Positions 1 to 14,004 of a stretch of DNA of 64,000 nucleotides are shown piece after piece. Below the pieces are notes generated by a model, which was not told the DNA's origin, made no database searches, and saw only the letters and a list, made by a program, of their open reading frames with translations. How positions within the stretch are numbered: position 1 is the first letter of the stretch; every line of letters begins with the position of its first letter. A program made the position numbers and the translations under genes. Source of the DNA: Crenobacter luteus (GTDB lineage: Bacteria > Pseudomonadota > Gammaproteobacteria > Burkholderiales > Chromobacteriaceae); NCBI RefSeq assembly GCF_004345725.1, contig NZ_SLXG01000009.1, positions 33,381-97,380 of the forward strand, given 5' to 3'.

Positions 1-4380
<4,380 letters not shown>

Positions 4381-4402
4381 ACGCTCCCCCTACCCTCCCC
4401 AC

Positions 4403-4426
4403 AGCCCGCGCTTCGCGGGCTTTTTC
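4403..4426 (+). terminator. Rho-independent terminator of glnB
   Basis: A stem AGCCCGCG / CGCGGGCT with a short TTC-type loop is followed by TTTTT, 20 bp after the glnB stop. Confidence 0.85.
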
Positions 4427-4574
4427 ATGCCCGCCCCCATAACGGCTTGATTTAAATACCCACAACGACTTCCGAATCAATCGAAAAACCATTTCTGGCT
4501 AACTACTCTGTCATTACTGAACTATCTTGACTAAAGAGAGATCGCCCAAAAAACCAATTGTCAAGAGGCGCGCC

Positions 4575-7010
4575 ATGCCGAAGTTCATCGTGAAGGGGGT
4601 CGCAGCCAGCCTGGTTTGTCTGTCGCTGCCGACGTTCGCCGCACCGCTGTGGAAACAACCCGGCTACGAACAGGCGATCCGCGCGGCACGCGACGGCGCC
4701 CCGTCCGCCGCGCTCGCCATGCTCGAGCCGCTCCACCAGGCGGGCACGCTGCAGCAGCCACTGCTCGACGACTACCTGACCCTGCTCGTTTGGGACCAGC
4801 GCGGCGAAGAGGCCATCGCCCTTCTCGAGCACCGCTACCCGCCCGCCTCCCTCGGCCAAGACGCGCTGAACACACTGGCGCGCTACCAGCGCGATCGAAA
4901 CAGGCTTGCGCAAGCCGAAGCGCTGTACAGAGCGTCGCTGGCCAGACGGCCGACCGCCACCGCCCAGGCCGGCCTGGCGATGACCTTGGCCGAAGCGGGC
5001 CAGGCCGGCGCCGGCCTGGCCCTACTCGACGCGACGCCGGCGCGTACCCCGGCCGACCGGCTGACCCTGGACCGCGCCAGAGCCTACCTGCTGACCTTCT
5101 CCGAGGAGCACACGGCCGCGCTCGGCCAGCTCGAAACCCTGCTCGAACGACACCCGGACGACCCCGAGCTCGCCCGCGCCTACACCACCTTGCTGGTGCG
5201 CATGGGCGCCCCGCACCAGGCCTACGCCTACCTGAAAAGCCGGCGTGTCGAAGCACCCGAGCTCTACAAGCAGCTCTCCCTCGACAAGGCGGCAACCGCC
5301 ACCCGCTGGGGACGCAGCGAGACCCGGCTGGAAGTCGGCGAGAGCCGCTTCCGGCAGACCGATGCCGCGCTGGCGCTCAACGAGGGCATCACCCGGAGCC
5401 TCCACCCCGAAGACGCGACCTACATGAAAACCGCGATCGCGGACCGGCTCGTCATGCTGGAGCAGCGCGCCCGTTATCGCGATACGGTCGCCCTTTACCG
5501 GCAACACGAGAACGATGCCTTGCCCGCCTACGCGCTGGCCGCCGCGGCCAGCGCGTATCTGGCCGAGGAAAATCCGCAAGAGGCGATCCGCCTGTCCAAG
5601 CTCGCGATGGCCGACATGCCGCGCCAGCGCGCCCCCATCGACTGGCGTATCGTCCTCGTCTACGCCCATCTCGAGGCCGAACAACCCAAGGAGGCGCGCG
5701 ACGAGGTCGAACGGCTCAAGCAAGACGTGCAGCGCATCCGCCACGACGCCGCCAGCGGCCAGAACCGCTACAACCCCGACTACCAGCAGGTCATGCTGCT
5801 GGACGCGATGCTGGACGCCTACGTTGGCCGAACCCACGTCGCACGGGCCAAGCTGGACACCCTGCTCGACGACGCGCCGTTCAACGGCGAACTGCGGCAG
5901 AACGACGGCGAACTGGAACTGCTGCGCGGTCACCCGCGCACGGCGGAAGGCATCTTCGCCCGCCGGCTGGTCGACGAGCCACGCGCGGTAGAAGCCAAGC
6001 GCGGCCTTGCCGTCGCCTATCTGGACACCCACCGTTATTCTGATGCACCGGCGCTGATTGCCGACGTCGTCGCGCTGGCGCCGGAAAGCCGCGCAACCCA
6101 GCGCCTGTCCGAACGCTGGCGGTGGAGCAACCGCCCGCAGCTGGTCGTCGACGCCGAACACGAGCTGTCGGGCGGGCAAGGCGAAGGGCTGGACAGCGGC
6201 TGGGCCGTCGAGACCCGCCTCTACAGCGCGCTGATCGCGTCGCAATGGCGCATCTTCGCCCGCTCGTACAACGCGCGCGCCGACTACGTCGGCGATGGCC
6301 GGCTCAGCCGGGACACCCTGGGCTTCGGCGCCGAATACCGCGATCCGCGCTGGCAGGCCGAGGCGGCGCTCACCGGCAGCCTCGACGGCCGCAACGACAC
6401 CGGCGGCCTGCTCGCGCTGACCCGCACCTTCGACGACAGGTTCAGCCTCGGCCTGCGCTACGAGCACGACAGCGACGAGGTCCCGATGCGCGCACGCCGC
6501 GACAACGTCGACGGCAAACGGCTGGCGGCTGAATTCAGCTACCGCGTCGACGACCAGCGCCGCTTCGACGCGGCCCTGTCCGGCCTCGACCTCAGCGACG
6601 GCAACCTGCGGCAACGCCTGCGCACCTCGTGGACCGAGCGCTGGATCGCACAACCCACCTATACGCTGGACACCATTCTCTCGGCCGGCGCCAGCAAGAA
6701 CCGCAACGTCGTCGGCACCAACTACTTCAACCCGGGCAAGGACAGCGAAGTCGGCGTGACCGTGCTGCCGGACTGGCTGCTCTGGCGCCGCTACGACACC
6801 AGCCTCCGGCACCGGCTTGGCCTGTACGCAGCCAATTACTGGCAGGAGGGCTACGGCAGCAAACTCGCCTCGGCAGTCTTCTACGAGCACGAATGGCGCT
6901 GGACGCCGCGGGCCGGACTACGTTACGGCTTCGCCCACAGCGTCCACCCCTACGACGGCGATAGCGATGTGAGCAACCGCCTCTATCTCAACCTCGACTG
7001 GCGCTTCTGA
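4575..7010 (+). CDS. pgaA: Poly-beta-1,6-GlcNAc export porin PgaA
   Basis: Outer-membrane exporter for the biofilm polysaccharide poly-N-acetylglucosamine (PNAG). The 811-residue product has a signal peptide (MPKFIVKGVAASLVCLSLPTFAA), a long helical TPR-like periplasmic region (about residues 25-510) and a C-terminal beta-barrel of about 290 residues ending in ...LNLDWRF with the terminal aromatic typical of barrels. E. coli PgaA has 807 residues. The ATG at 4575 was chosen because AGAGG lies just upstream and it begins the signal peptide directly; an in-frame TTG at 4527 would put 16 charged residues before it. It is the first gene of the operon and the only pgaA in the window. The leader 4430-4574 is noticeably AT-richer than its surroundings. 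Confidence 0.9.
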   Translation: MPKFIVKGVAASLVCLSLPTFAAPLWKQPGYEQAIRAARDGAPSAALAMLEPLHQAGTLQQPLLDDYLTLLVWDQRGEEAIALLEHRYPPASLGQDALNTLARYQRDRNRLAQAEALYRASLARRPTATAQAGLAMTLAEAGQAGAGLALLDATPARTPADRLTLDRARAYLLTFSEEHTAALGQLETLLERHPDDPELARAYTTLLVRMGAPHQAYAYLKSRRVEAPELYKQLSLDKAATATRWGRSETRLEVGESRFRQTDAALALNEGITRSLHPEDATYMKTAIADRLVMLEQRARYRDTVALYRQHENDALPAYALAAAASAYLAEENPQEAIRLSKLAMADMPRQRAPIDWRIVLVYAHLEAEQPKEARDEVERLKQDVQRIRHDAASGQNRYNPDYQQVMLLDAMLDAYVGRTHVARAKLDTLLDDAPFNGELRQNDGELELLRGHPRTAEGIFARRLVDEPRAVEAKRGLAVAYLDTHRYSDAPALIADVVALAPESRATQRLSERWRWSNRPQLVVDAEHELSGGQGEGLDSGWAVETRLYSALIASQWRIFARSYNARADYVGDGRLSRDTLGFGAEYRDPRWQAEAALTGSLDGRNDTGGLLALTRTFDDRFSLGLRYEHDSDEVPMRARRDNVDGKRLAAEFSYRVDDQRRFDAALSGLDLSDGNLRQRLRTSWTERWIAQPTYTLDTILSAGASKNRNVVGTNYFNPGKDSEVGVTVLPDWLLWRRYDTSLRHRLGLYAANYWQEGYGSKLASAVFYEHEWRWTPRAGLRYGFAHSVHPYDGDSDVSNRLYLNLDWRF

Positions 7011-7012
7011 TC

Positions 7013-8791
7013 ATGAAAATCCGCCTCTGGAAACTTTGCCTGATCGCCGCTCTGGGGATCGCCCCCTTCGTCCCGGCACAAGCGGCCTCGAAGCTGATCG
7101 CGCTGTGCTACCACGAGGTGGTCCACAATCAACCGCCCAGCGACCCCTTCGCCGTCGACACCCGCAGCCTCGTCGACCACCTGGAGTGGCTGCGCGCGCA
7201 CGGCTACACCTTCGTCGGCATGAACGACGTGCTCGCCGAGCGCGAAGGGCGCCGCCCCCTGCCCGAGAAAGCGGTCCTGCTGACTTTCGACGATGGCTAC
7301 CGCAGCCTCTACAAGCATGTCTTCCCCATCCTCAAACTCTACAAGGCACCCGCCGTGGTCGCCCTCGTCGGCGGCTGGCTCGAAGAAGCCAAGGGAGCCG
7401 AGATCCCGGGTACCCGTCTGGTCCGCGAGGATTTCCTGATGCCGGAGGAAATCCGCGAAATGCAGGCCAGCGGGCTGATCGAATTCGCCAACCACAGCCA
7501 CGACCTGCACCGCGGCATCCTGGCCAACCCGCAGGGCAACGTGCAACCGGCCGCCACGGCGCTGCGCTTCGAGGGGACACGCTACGAATCGCTCGCCGAC
7601 CAGCAACGCCGCGTCGCGACCGACCTGGCGCGCAACAACGCCACCATCGAAAAGCTCACCGGCAAGAAACCGCGCATCATGGTCTGGCCGTACGGCAGCT
7701 ATTCGCAACCGCTGCTCGAGATCGCTCGCCGCAACGGCATGCCGATCACGCTGACCCTGAACGACGGCGTCAACGAACGCTCGACGCCGCTGGCCGAGCT
7801 GCGCCGCGTACTCGTCGACGCCAATATGACGCTGACCGACTTCGCCAACGAAATCCGGGTGCGCGAACACGAGCAGGACGGCCTTCCGCCCGCCTTCACC
7901 CGCGCGATGCACGTTTCTCTCGACCAGATATACGACCCCGACCCGGCCGCGCAGGAACACAAGCTCGGCCAACTCCTCGACCGGGTGCTGGAGATGGGCG
8001 CGACCGTCGTCTACCTGCAGGCGGACGGCGATGCCGACGGCGACGGCCAGCCCGACACGGTGTACTTCCCGAACCGACACGTACCGATGCGGGCGGACCT
8101 GTTCAACCGGGCCGCCTGGCAACTGAGGACCCGCGCGATGGTCCAGGTCTACGCCAGCCTCCCCCTGCAATCGTTCGGACTCGCAGACCGCACCATGGTC
8201 GCGGCAGCACCCGGCGCACGCGAGCGGCGTGTGGCCCGCGAACTGGTCGAAGACCTCGGCGCCTCGGCGCGCTTCACCGGCCTGCTGCTGCGCGACGACC
8301 CCGGCAAACCCGCCTTGGCCGAGCCCGGCGCCAACGCCCTGCTCGAACTCGCCTCGGAACAGTTCAGTACCGCGCGCACCTACCAGCCCGAGTTCAAATC
8401 GGTGATCACCGTCTACGCCGGCCGGCTGGGAAACGATGGTGAAGCCTCCCGCCTCTCCGACGCCATGGCCAAGGCGCTGCCGCGCGTCGACTACGTCGAA
8501 CTGGCCCCGGCCAGCGGCACACCGGCCGACGAAACCTGGCTGCGGCAGGCATTCGCCGTCGCATCGGCCAGCACGCCGCAACCGTCCCGGAAGATCGTGT
8601 TCGGACTGCCCAGCCGCGACGCTTCCGGCCTGCGGGCGCTAGACAGCCGCAGCCTGGCTCGCGCCATCACCACGCTGCACACCCTGGGCGCGCATCACAT
8701 CGCCTACACCCACGACGAAGGCATCGACAGGCAGCCGCACCTGGCAACGCTGAAACGGGCCTTCTCGCTGCGCAGCCAGCCCGAACGATGA
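7013..8791 (+). CDS. pgaB: PNAG N-deacetylase PgaB, copy 1 (eroded C-terminal domain)
   Basis: Periplasmic de-N-acetylase that partly deacetylates PNAG so that PgaA can export it. After a signal peptide (cleavage near PAQA-A, residue 24) comes the CE4-type domain: LCYHE (31-35), TFDDGY (Asp93/Asp94), the metal-binding NHSHDLH (His161/His166) and WPYGSY (225-230). The C-terminal glycoside-hydrolase domain starts normally (MHVSLDQIYDPD, about 299-310) but is shortened; the acidic catalytic region reads GLLLRDD (Asp428/429) where the second copy has GLLFHDD. Total length is 592 residues against 651 in copy 2 and about 670 in E. coli. The ATG lies 2 bp after the pgaA stop, so translation is probably coupled. 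Confidence 0.88.
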   Translation: MKIRLWKLCLIAALGIAPFVPAQAASKLIALCYHEVVHNQPPSDPFAVDTRSLVDHLEWLRAHGYTFVGMNDVLAEREGRRPLPEKAVLLTFDDGYRSLYKHVFPILKLYKAPAVVALVGGWLEEAKGAEIPGTRLVREDFLMPEEIREMQASGLIEFANHSHDLHRGILANPQGNVQPAATALRFEGTRYESLADQQRRVATDLARNNATIEKLTGKKPRIMVWPYGSYSQPLLEIARRNGMPITLTLNDGVNERSTPLAELRRVLVDANMTLTDFANEIRVREHEQDGLPPAFTRAMHVSLDQIYDPDPAAQEHKLGQLLDRVLEMGATVVYLQADGDADGDGQPDTVYFPNRHVPMRADLFNRAAWQLRTRAMVQVYASLPLQSFGLADRTMVAAAPGARERRVARELVEDLGASARFTGLLLRDDPGKPALAEPGANALLELASEQFSTARTYQPEFKSVITVYAGRLGNDGEASRLSDAMAKALPRVDYVELAPASGTPADETWLRQAFAVASASTPQPSRKIVFGLPSRDASGLRALDSRSLARAITTLHTLGAHHIAYTHDEGIDRQPHLATLKRAFSLRSQPER

Positions 8792-8806
8792 ATGGAGGGA
8801 TAGACC

Positions 8807-10081
8807 ATGTTTCCGCTCCCCGTAGATTTCCTGCACTGGGTCTGGGTCGCCCTGCTCGGCTATGCCTTCTACTACCCGCTGTTCATGGCCTATCTGTGGA
8901 TGGTCGGCGCCCTGCACTATTACTTCCACTACGAGCGGAAAGAACCGCCGCTGGATGAACCGCCGGAGCTGGACTACCCGCCGATCAGCATCCTGATCCC
9001 GTGCTTCAACGAGGAAGACAACCTCGCCGACACCCTGCGCTACGCCCTCGCCGTCGACTATCCGGAATTCGAAGTCGTCGCGATCAACGACGGCAGCACC
9101 GACGCCACCGCCCGGCTGCTCGACGAGGCGGCGCAACGAGACCCCAGACTGCGCGTCGTCCATCTGGCGGAAAACCAGGGCAAGGCGGTCGCGCTGAACA
9201 CCGGCTGTCTGCTCGCGAAGCACGAGCACCTCGTCTGCATCGACGGCGACGCCCTGCTCGAGCCGCACGCCCCGAAATGGCTGGTAAGGCAGCTCATCGG
9301 CAGCCCCCGGGTCGGCGCGGTCACCGGCAACCCGCGCATCCGCAACCGCTCCACCTTGCTCGGCAAGGTCCAGGTCGGCGAGTTCTCGTCGATCATCGGC
9401 ATCATCAAGCGCGCGCAACGCACCTACGGGCGCCTGTTCACCCTCTCCGGCGTGATCGCCGGCTTTCGCAAGACGGCGGTGCGACAGGCCGGCTACTGGA
9501 GCGACGACGTCCTGACCGAGGATATCGACATGAGCTGGAAGCTCCAGCTCGCGCACTGGGACGTCCGTTTCGAGCCCCACGCCCAAGCCTGGATCCTGAT
9601 GCCCGAGACGCTCAAAGGCCTCTGGAAACAGCGGCTGCGCTGGGCCAAGGGCGGTCTGCAGGTCCTCCTGCGCAACGCGGGCGCCATCGGAAGCTGGCAG
9701 AAGCGCCGCATGTGGCCGATCTACGCCGAGTATCTGTTCAGCGCGATCTGGGCCTACGTGATGGCGCTGCTTGTCGTGGTCTGGGCTCTCGGTCTGCTGC
9801 TGCCGCAGTTCGGGTGGATGCAGATGTCGTCCCCGCTGCTTCCAGGCTGGCATGGTCTGGTGCTCGGGATGACCTGCCTGTTCCAGTTCATGCTCAGCAA
9901 GTGGCTGGATCGGCGCTACGATTTCGGCACCGGACGCAACTTCTTCTGGATGATCTGGTATCCGCTGGTGTTCTGGATGATTCACATCGTCACCACCGTC
10001 GTCGCGCTGCCGCAAGCCATCACGCACAGCCGTGGCCTGCGCGCACGCTGGACGAGTCCCGACAGGGGGGTCAAAGCATGA
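8807..10081 (+). CDS. pgaC: PNAG synthase PgaC, copy 1 (GT2)
   Basis: Inner-membrane processive family-2 glycosyltransferase that polymerises UDP-GlcNAc into beta-1,6-linked PNAG. The 424 residues start with a membrane segment (LLGYAFYYPLFMAYLWMV), then the GT-A domain with AINDGS (Asp95), CIDGDA (Asp146/Asp148), the base motif TED (237-239) and QRLRW (275-279), and end with two or three membrane helices. An excellent ribosome site GGAGGG (8794-8799) precedes the ATG. The stop overlaps the pgaD start as ATGA. Copy 2 (12713-13978) is closely similar throughout. Confidence 0.93.
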   Translation: MFPLPVDFLHWVWVALLGYAFYYPLFMAYLWMVGALHYYFHYERKEPPLDEPPELDYPPISILIPCFNEEDNLADTLRYALAVDYPEFEVVAINDGSTDATARLLDEAAQRDPRLRVVHLAENQGKAVALNTGCLLAKHEHLVCIDGDALLEPHAPKWLVRQLIGSPRVGAVTGNPRIRNRSTLLGKVQVGEFSSIIGIIKRAQRTYGRLFTLSGVIAGFRKTAVRQAGYWSDDVLTEDIDMSWKLQLAHWDVRFEPHAQAWILMPETLKGLWKQRLRWAKGGLQVLLRNAGAIGSWQKRRMWPIYAEYLFSAIWAYVMALLVVVWALGLLLPQFGWMQMSSPLLPGWHGLVLGMTCLFQFMLSKWLDRRYDFGTGRNFFWMIWYPLVFWMIHIVTTVVALPQAITHSRGLRARWTSPDRGVKA

Positions 10082-10518
10082 AAGACACCATCATCAACGC
10101 CGAGCACCGGATCGGAGCAACCAAACGCTTCGCGGCACGCTCCCTCACCGCGCTGCTCTGGCTGCTGTGGGCCTATCTCTGCCTGCCCGTACTGAGCGTC
10201 CTGGCGTGGCTGGCGGGCGTCAAGCTCTTCTACGAGGAGATGCTGGTGCGCGAAGGCGTCGACAAGCTGTTCAGCCTGATGCTCGTCTACGCCATCGTGA
10301 TCGGGGCGACAAGCGGGCTGCTGATCCTGTGGGCCCGCCTCAACTACCGGCGGTTCCACAATCGCGAGAAACGGCGCCGGGTCGCCGATGCGACGCCCGA
10401 CGAGCTGGCTGCCGACTACCGGCTCTCCGCGTCCGACCTGCTCGCCGCACAGCAGACGCAGACGGTTGTCGTCCACCATTCCGACCGCGGCCACGTCGTC
10501 AGGATTGTCCGACGCTGA
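10078..10518 (+). CDS. pgaD: PNAG biosynthesis accessory protein PgaD, copy 1
   Basis: Small inner-membrane partner of PgaC, which in E. coli is needed for polymerisation and binds c-di-GMP together with PgaC. The 146 residues carry two hydrophobic helices (about 24-46 and 65-85), a basic stretch NYRRFHNREKRRR after the second helix and a soluble tail ending VVVHHSDRGHVVRIVRR. The ATG overlaps the pgaC stop by 4 bp. c-di-GMP control is inferred from the family. A strong terminator follows, so copy 1 forms a complete pgaABCD operon. Confidence 0.85.
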   Translation: MKDTIINAEHRIGATKRFAARSLTALLWLLWAYLCLPVLSVLAWLAGVKLFYEEMLVREGVDKLFSLMLVYAIVIGATSGLLILWARLNYRRFHNREKRRRVADATPDELAADYRLSASDLLAAQQTQTVVVHHSDRGHVVRIVRR

Positions 10519-10522
10519 GCCC

Positions 10523-10549
10523 GCCCCGCCCGACCGGGCGGGGCATTTT
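10523..10549 (+). terminator. Terminator of pgaABCD
   Basis: A GCCCCGCCC / GGGCGGGGC stem with a 4-nt loop is followed by ATTTTG. It separates the first pga operon from the second set, which therefore probably has its own promoter somewhere in the 195 bp downstream. Confidence 0.8.
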
Positions 10550-10744
10550 GTCGCCGCAACGACGCAGCCAGCCGCCCTTCCCCGTTCGCCTTCGCCCCCG
10601 GTAACAATCGGATACCGTCCCCCACCATGCGCGCCGCGCCGGCTTGCTAGAATCCGCGCGGACTGCTGACGCCGGCGTGGCGCCCAACCACCCCCGCCAC
10701 CCCGGCCAAACAGCCACCCGCAACCCGACCCCGGTCATCTCGAC

Positions 10745-12700
10745 ATGCGACGCATACTGACCCTCATTCTGGGCCTGCTGGCCCTGACAACCCTGCAAGC
10801 CGCCAACGCCCAGCGGCTCCACATCCTGAACTACCACGAGATCGCCAACCCGGCCGACGCCCGTATACCCGCCTACGCGGTCTCGCCGACCAACTTCGTG
10901 CGCCAGCTCGACTGGCTGAAAAACAACGGCTACCGCTTCGTCGGCATCGACGAATTGCTGGCCGACCGCGCCGGCGGCAAGCCGCTGCCGGATAAAGCCG
11001 TGTTGATCACCTTCGACGACGGCTACGAGAACTTTTACACCCAGGCCTACCCGGTGCTGAAGATGTTCGGAGCGCCGGCCGTGGTTTCGCTGGTGGGCAG
11101 TTGGCTGGAACCGTCCGGCGGGCAGGTTCGCTACGGCGACGAGATGGCGCCGCGCAGCGCCTTCCTGTCCTGGGCGCAGATCCGCCAGATGCAGGCCGAA
11201 GGGTTGGTCGAATTCGCCAGCCATAGCTACGCGCTGCACGAGGGGGTCTCGGCCAACCCGCAGGGCAACAGCCAGCCGGCGGCGACGACCCGCCGCTACC
11301 GGGCCGGCCGTTACGAGACGCCGCGCGAGCAGCTGCGACGCGTCGAGGCCGACCTCGCGCGCAACAACGCGCTGCTGCGCAAGATGACCGGCCGCAGCCC
11401 GCGCGTGATGGTCTGGCCGTACGGCAGCTACAGCCGCGACGTCGCCGAGGCGGCTGACCGCCAGGGCATGCCGGTCGGCCTGACGCTCGACGACGGCCCC
11501 AACGACCGCACCACGCCATTGTGGAAGCTGCGCCGCCTGCTGATGGAGAGCTCGACCACGCTGCCCGACCTGGCCCGCGAGCTGGCGCTGCGCGAGCGCG
11601 ACACGCCCGTCAGCGAACGCCCCGGCAAGATCATGCACGTCGACCTCGACTATCTGTACGACCCGGACCCGGCGCAGACCGAGCGCAATATCGGCCTGCT
11701 GCTCGACCGCATCACCGCGATGGGCGTGAACACCGTCTACCTGCAGGCCTTTTCCGACCCGGACGGCAACGGCGCGGCCGACGCGGCCTACTTCCCGAAC
11801 CGCCACCTGCCGGTCCGCGCCGACCTGTTCAACCGCGTCGCCTGGCAGATCAAGAAGCGCACGCCGGTCAAGGCGGTCTACGCATGGATGCCGATGCTGG
11901 CGTTCGAGCTGCCCAAAGCCCATCCGGCCGCCCGCGACGTCGTCGTCACGCGCCCGCACGCGGCCACCGGCCACGTCGCGATGGGCTATCCGCGCCTGTC
12001 GCCGTTCTCGCCGCGCGCGCGCCGCGTCATCCGCGAGATTTTCGACGACCTGGGTCGCGCCGCGCCGTTCGAAGGCCTGCTGTTCCACGACGACGTGACG
12101 CTGTCCGACTACGAGGACGCCAGCCCGGCCGCGCTGGCCACCTACCGTCGCTGGGGCCTGCCCGACGACATCGAGGCGCTGCGCGGCGACGACGACCTGC
12201 TCGGCCGCTGGACCATCCTCAAGATCAACGCGCTCGACGCCTTCGCACGCGAGTTGGCCGACGTGGTGCGCATCTCCCACCCGGCGCTCAAGACCGCGCG
12301 CAACCTGTACGCGCAGGTCGTGCTGAACCCGCGCGCGGAAACCTGGTACGCACAGTCGCTCGACAACTCGCTGGCGAACTACGACTACACCGCGATCATG
12401 GCGATGCCGTATATGGAAAATGCCGAAGACCCGGCGCGCTTCATGCAGGACCTCTTCGAGCGCGTCGCCGAGCACCCCGGCGCGCTCGACAAGACGGTGT
12501 TCGAACTGCAGGCAACCGACTGGCGCCATGGCCGGGCGGTGCCGAACGCGGAGTTGGCCGAGACCATCCGCACGCTCTACCGGCGCGGCGCCCGCCACGT
12601 CGGCTACTACCCGGACGACCCGTTCAAGGGCCACCCGGACCCGGCGACGCTACGCGACGCCTTCGCGACCATGAGCCCCACCGGGCAGTTGCAACCGTAA
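10745..12700 (+). CDS. pgaB: PNAG deacetylase/hydrolase PgaB, copy 2 (full length)
   Basis: A second PgaB of 651 residues with a signal peptide (cut near ANA-Q). The deacetylase domain has NYHEI (29-33), FDDGY (Asp91/Asp92), SHSYALH (His160/His165) and WPYGSY. The C-terminal glycoside-hydrolase domain is intact, with GLLFHDDVTLSDYEDAS (His448, Asp449, Asp450) matching the catalytic region of the PgaB hydrolase domain, and it continues through MAMPYMENA. It starts a second pgaBCD set after a terminator and a 195-bp gap. Nucleotide and protein divergence from copy 1 suggests an old duplication or separate acquisition. Confidence 0.9.
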   Translation: MRRILTLILGLLALTTLQAANAQRLHILNYHEIANPADARIPAYAVSPTNFVRQLDWLKNNGYRFVGIDELLADRAGGKPLPDKAVLITFDDGYENFYTQAYPVLKMFGAPAVVSLVGSWLEPSGGQVRYGDEMAPRSAFLSWAQIRQMQAEGLVEFASHSYALHEGVSANPQGNSQPAATTRRYRAGRYETPREQLRRVEADLARNNALLRKMTGRSPRVMVWPYGSYSRDVAEAADRQGMPVGLTLDDGPNDRTTPLWKLRRLLMESSTTLPDLARELALRERDTPVSERPGKIMHVDLDYLYDPDPAQTERNIGLLLDRITAMGVNTVYLQAFSDPDGNGAADAAYFPNRHLPVRADLFNRVAWQIKKRTPVKAVYAWMPMLAFELPKAHPAARDVVVTRPHAATGHVAMGYPRLSPFSPRARRVIREIFDDLGRAAPFEGLLFHDDVTLSDYEDASPAALATYRRWGLPDDIEALRGDDDLLGRWTILKINALDAFARELADVVRISHPALKTARNLYAQVVLNPRAETWYAQSLDNSLANYDYTAIMAMPYMENAEDPARFMQDLFERVAEHPGALDKTVFELQATDWRHGRAVPNAELAETIRTLYRRGARHVGYYPDDPFKGHPDPATLRDAFATMSPTGQLQP

Positions 12701-12712
12701 GGCCGCCGACCG

Positions 12713-13978
12713 ATGAATCCGACCCTTTCGTCGCTGTGGGGCTTCCTGCTCGGCTACGTCTTTTACTACCCGCTGCTGATGTCTTACCTGTGGATGCTCG
12801 GCGCGGCCCTCTACTACTGGCGGCGCGAACGCTTCGACCCGCCGTTCCGCCAGCCGGTGCGGCGGCCGGACAGCCCGCCCGTCAGCGTGCTGATCCCCTG
12901 CTACAACGAGGGCGACAACGCCGAGGAGACCGTGTTGCAGGCGCTCGCGCTCGACTACCCCGAGTTCGAGGTGATCGCGATCAACGACGGCAGTCGCGAC
13001 AACACCGGCGCGGTACTCGACCGCCTCGCCGCGCAACAGCCACGACTGAAAGTCGTGCATCTGGCCCAGAACCAGGGCAAGGCGGTGGCGCTGACCAGCG
13101 GCAGTCTGCTCGCGCGGTACGACATCCTGCTGTGCATCGACGGCGACGCGCTGCTCGATGCGCGCGCCGCGCACTGGCTGGTGCGCCACTTCGTCGACAA
13201 GCCGAGGATGGGCGCGGTGACCGGCAACCCGCGCATCCGCAACCGCTCGACGCTGCTCGGGCGCGTACAGGTCGGCGAGTTCTCGTCCATCGTCGGCATG
13301 ATCAAGCGCGCGCAGATGAGCTACGGCCGGCTGTTCACCGTGTCGGGCGTCATCACCGCCTTTCGCAAGCGCGCGCTGCGCGACGTCGGTTACTGGAGCA
13401 GCGACATGATGACCGAGGACATCGACATCTCGTGGAAGCTGCAGCGGCGCGGCTGGGACATCGCCTTCGAGCCGAACGCGCTGGTGTGGATCCTGATGCC
13501 CGAAACGCTCAAGGGTCTGTGGAAGCAGCGGTTGCGCTGGGCGCAGGGCGGCGCGCAGGTGCTCCTGAAGAACGCCGACGTGCTCGGCCAACCCCGGCTC
13601 GCCAGCCTGTGGCCGCTCTACGTCGAGTACAGCCTCAGCGTCGCCTGGTCCTACGCGATGCTGCTGCTGACGCTGCTGTGGCTGCTCGACGCGTTAGCCC
13701 CGGCCGGCCTGCTGCCGGCGCTCGACTCGCCGCTGCTGCCGGCCTCGAACGGCCTGCTGCTCGGCGCCACCTGTCTGGCGCAGTTCGCGCTGTCCAAATG
13801 GCTGGACAGCCGCTACGACCGCGGGCTGGGCCGCAATTACTACTGGATGATCTGGTACCCGTTGGTGTTCTGGATCATCAACACCGCGACCACCGTCGCC
13901 GCCCTCCCGAAGGCGCTGCTGCGCCGGCGCGGCCAGCGCGCGCGCTGGATCAGCCCCGACCGCGGCATCCGCGCCTGA
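12713..13978 (+). CDS. pgaC: PNAG synthase PgaC, copy 2 (GT2)
   Basis: A 421-residue processive GT2 synthase with the same layout as copy 1: N-terminal membrane segment, AINDGS (Asp92), CIDGDA (Asp143/Asp145), TED (234-236), QRLRW (272-276) and C-terminal membrane helices. All catalytic residues are kept, so this copy should be active. It begins 12 bp after pgaB2 without an obvious strong ribosome site, in keeping with translation coupled to the upstream gene. Whether both synthases make the same polymer cannot be told from the sequence. Confidence 0.92.
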   Translation: MNPTLSSLWGFLLGYVFYYPLLMSYLWMLGAALYYWRRERFDPPFRQPVRRPDSPPVSVLIPCYNEGDNAEETVLQALALDYPEFEVIAINDGSRDNTGAVLDRLAAQQPRLKVVHLAQNQGKAVALTSGSLLARYDILLCIDGDALLDARAAHWLVRHFVDKPRMGAVTGNPRIRNRSTLLGRVQVGEFSSIVGMIKRAQMSYGRLFTVSGVITAFRKRALRDVGYWSSDMMTEDIDISWKLQRRGWDIAFEPNALVWILMPETLKGLWKQRLRWAQGGAQVLLKNADVLGQPRLASLWPLYVEYSLSVAWSYAMLLLTLLWLLDALAPAGLLPALDSPLLPASNGLLLGATCLAQFALSKWLDSRYDRGLGRNYYWMIWYPLVFWIINTATTVAALPKALLRRRGQRARWISPDRGIRA

Positions 13979-14004
13979 AACCGACCGACCCCGAATCCGA
14001 CGCC

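Noticed and set aside
4527..4574. A TTG start giving PgaA 16 extra residues
   Set aside because: It would place many charged residues before the signal peptide, while ATG 4575 has its own ribosome site.
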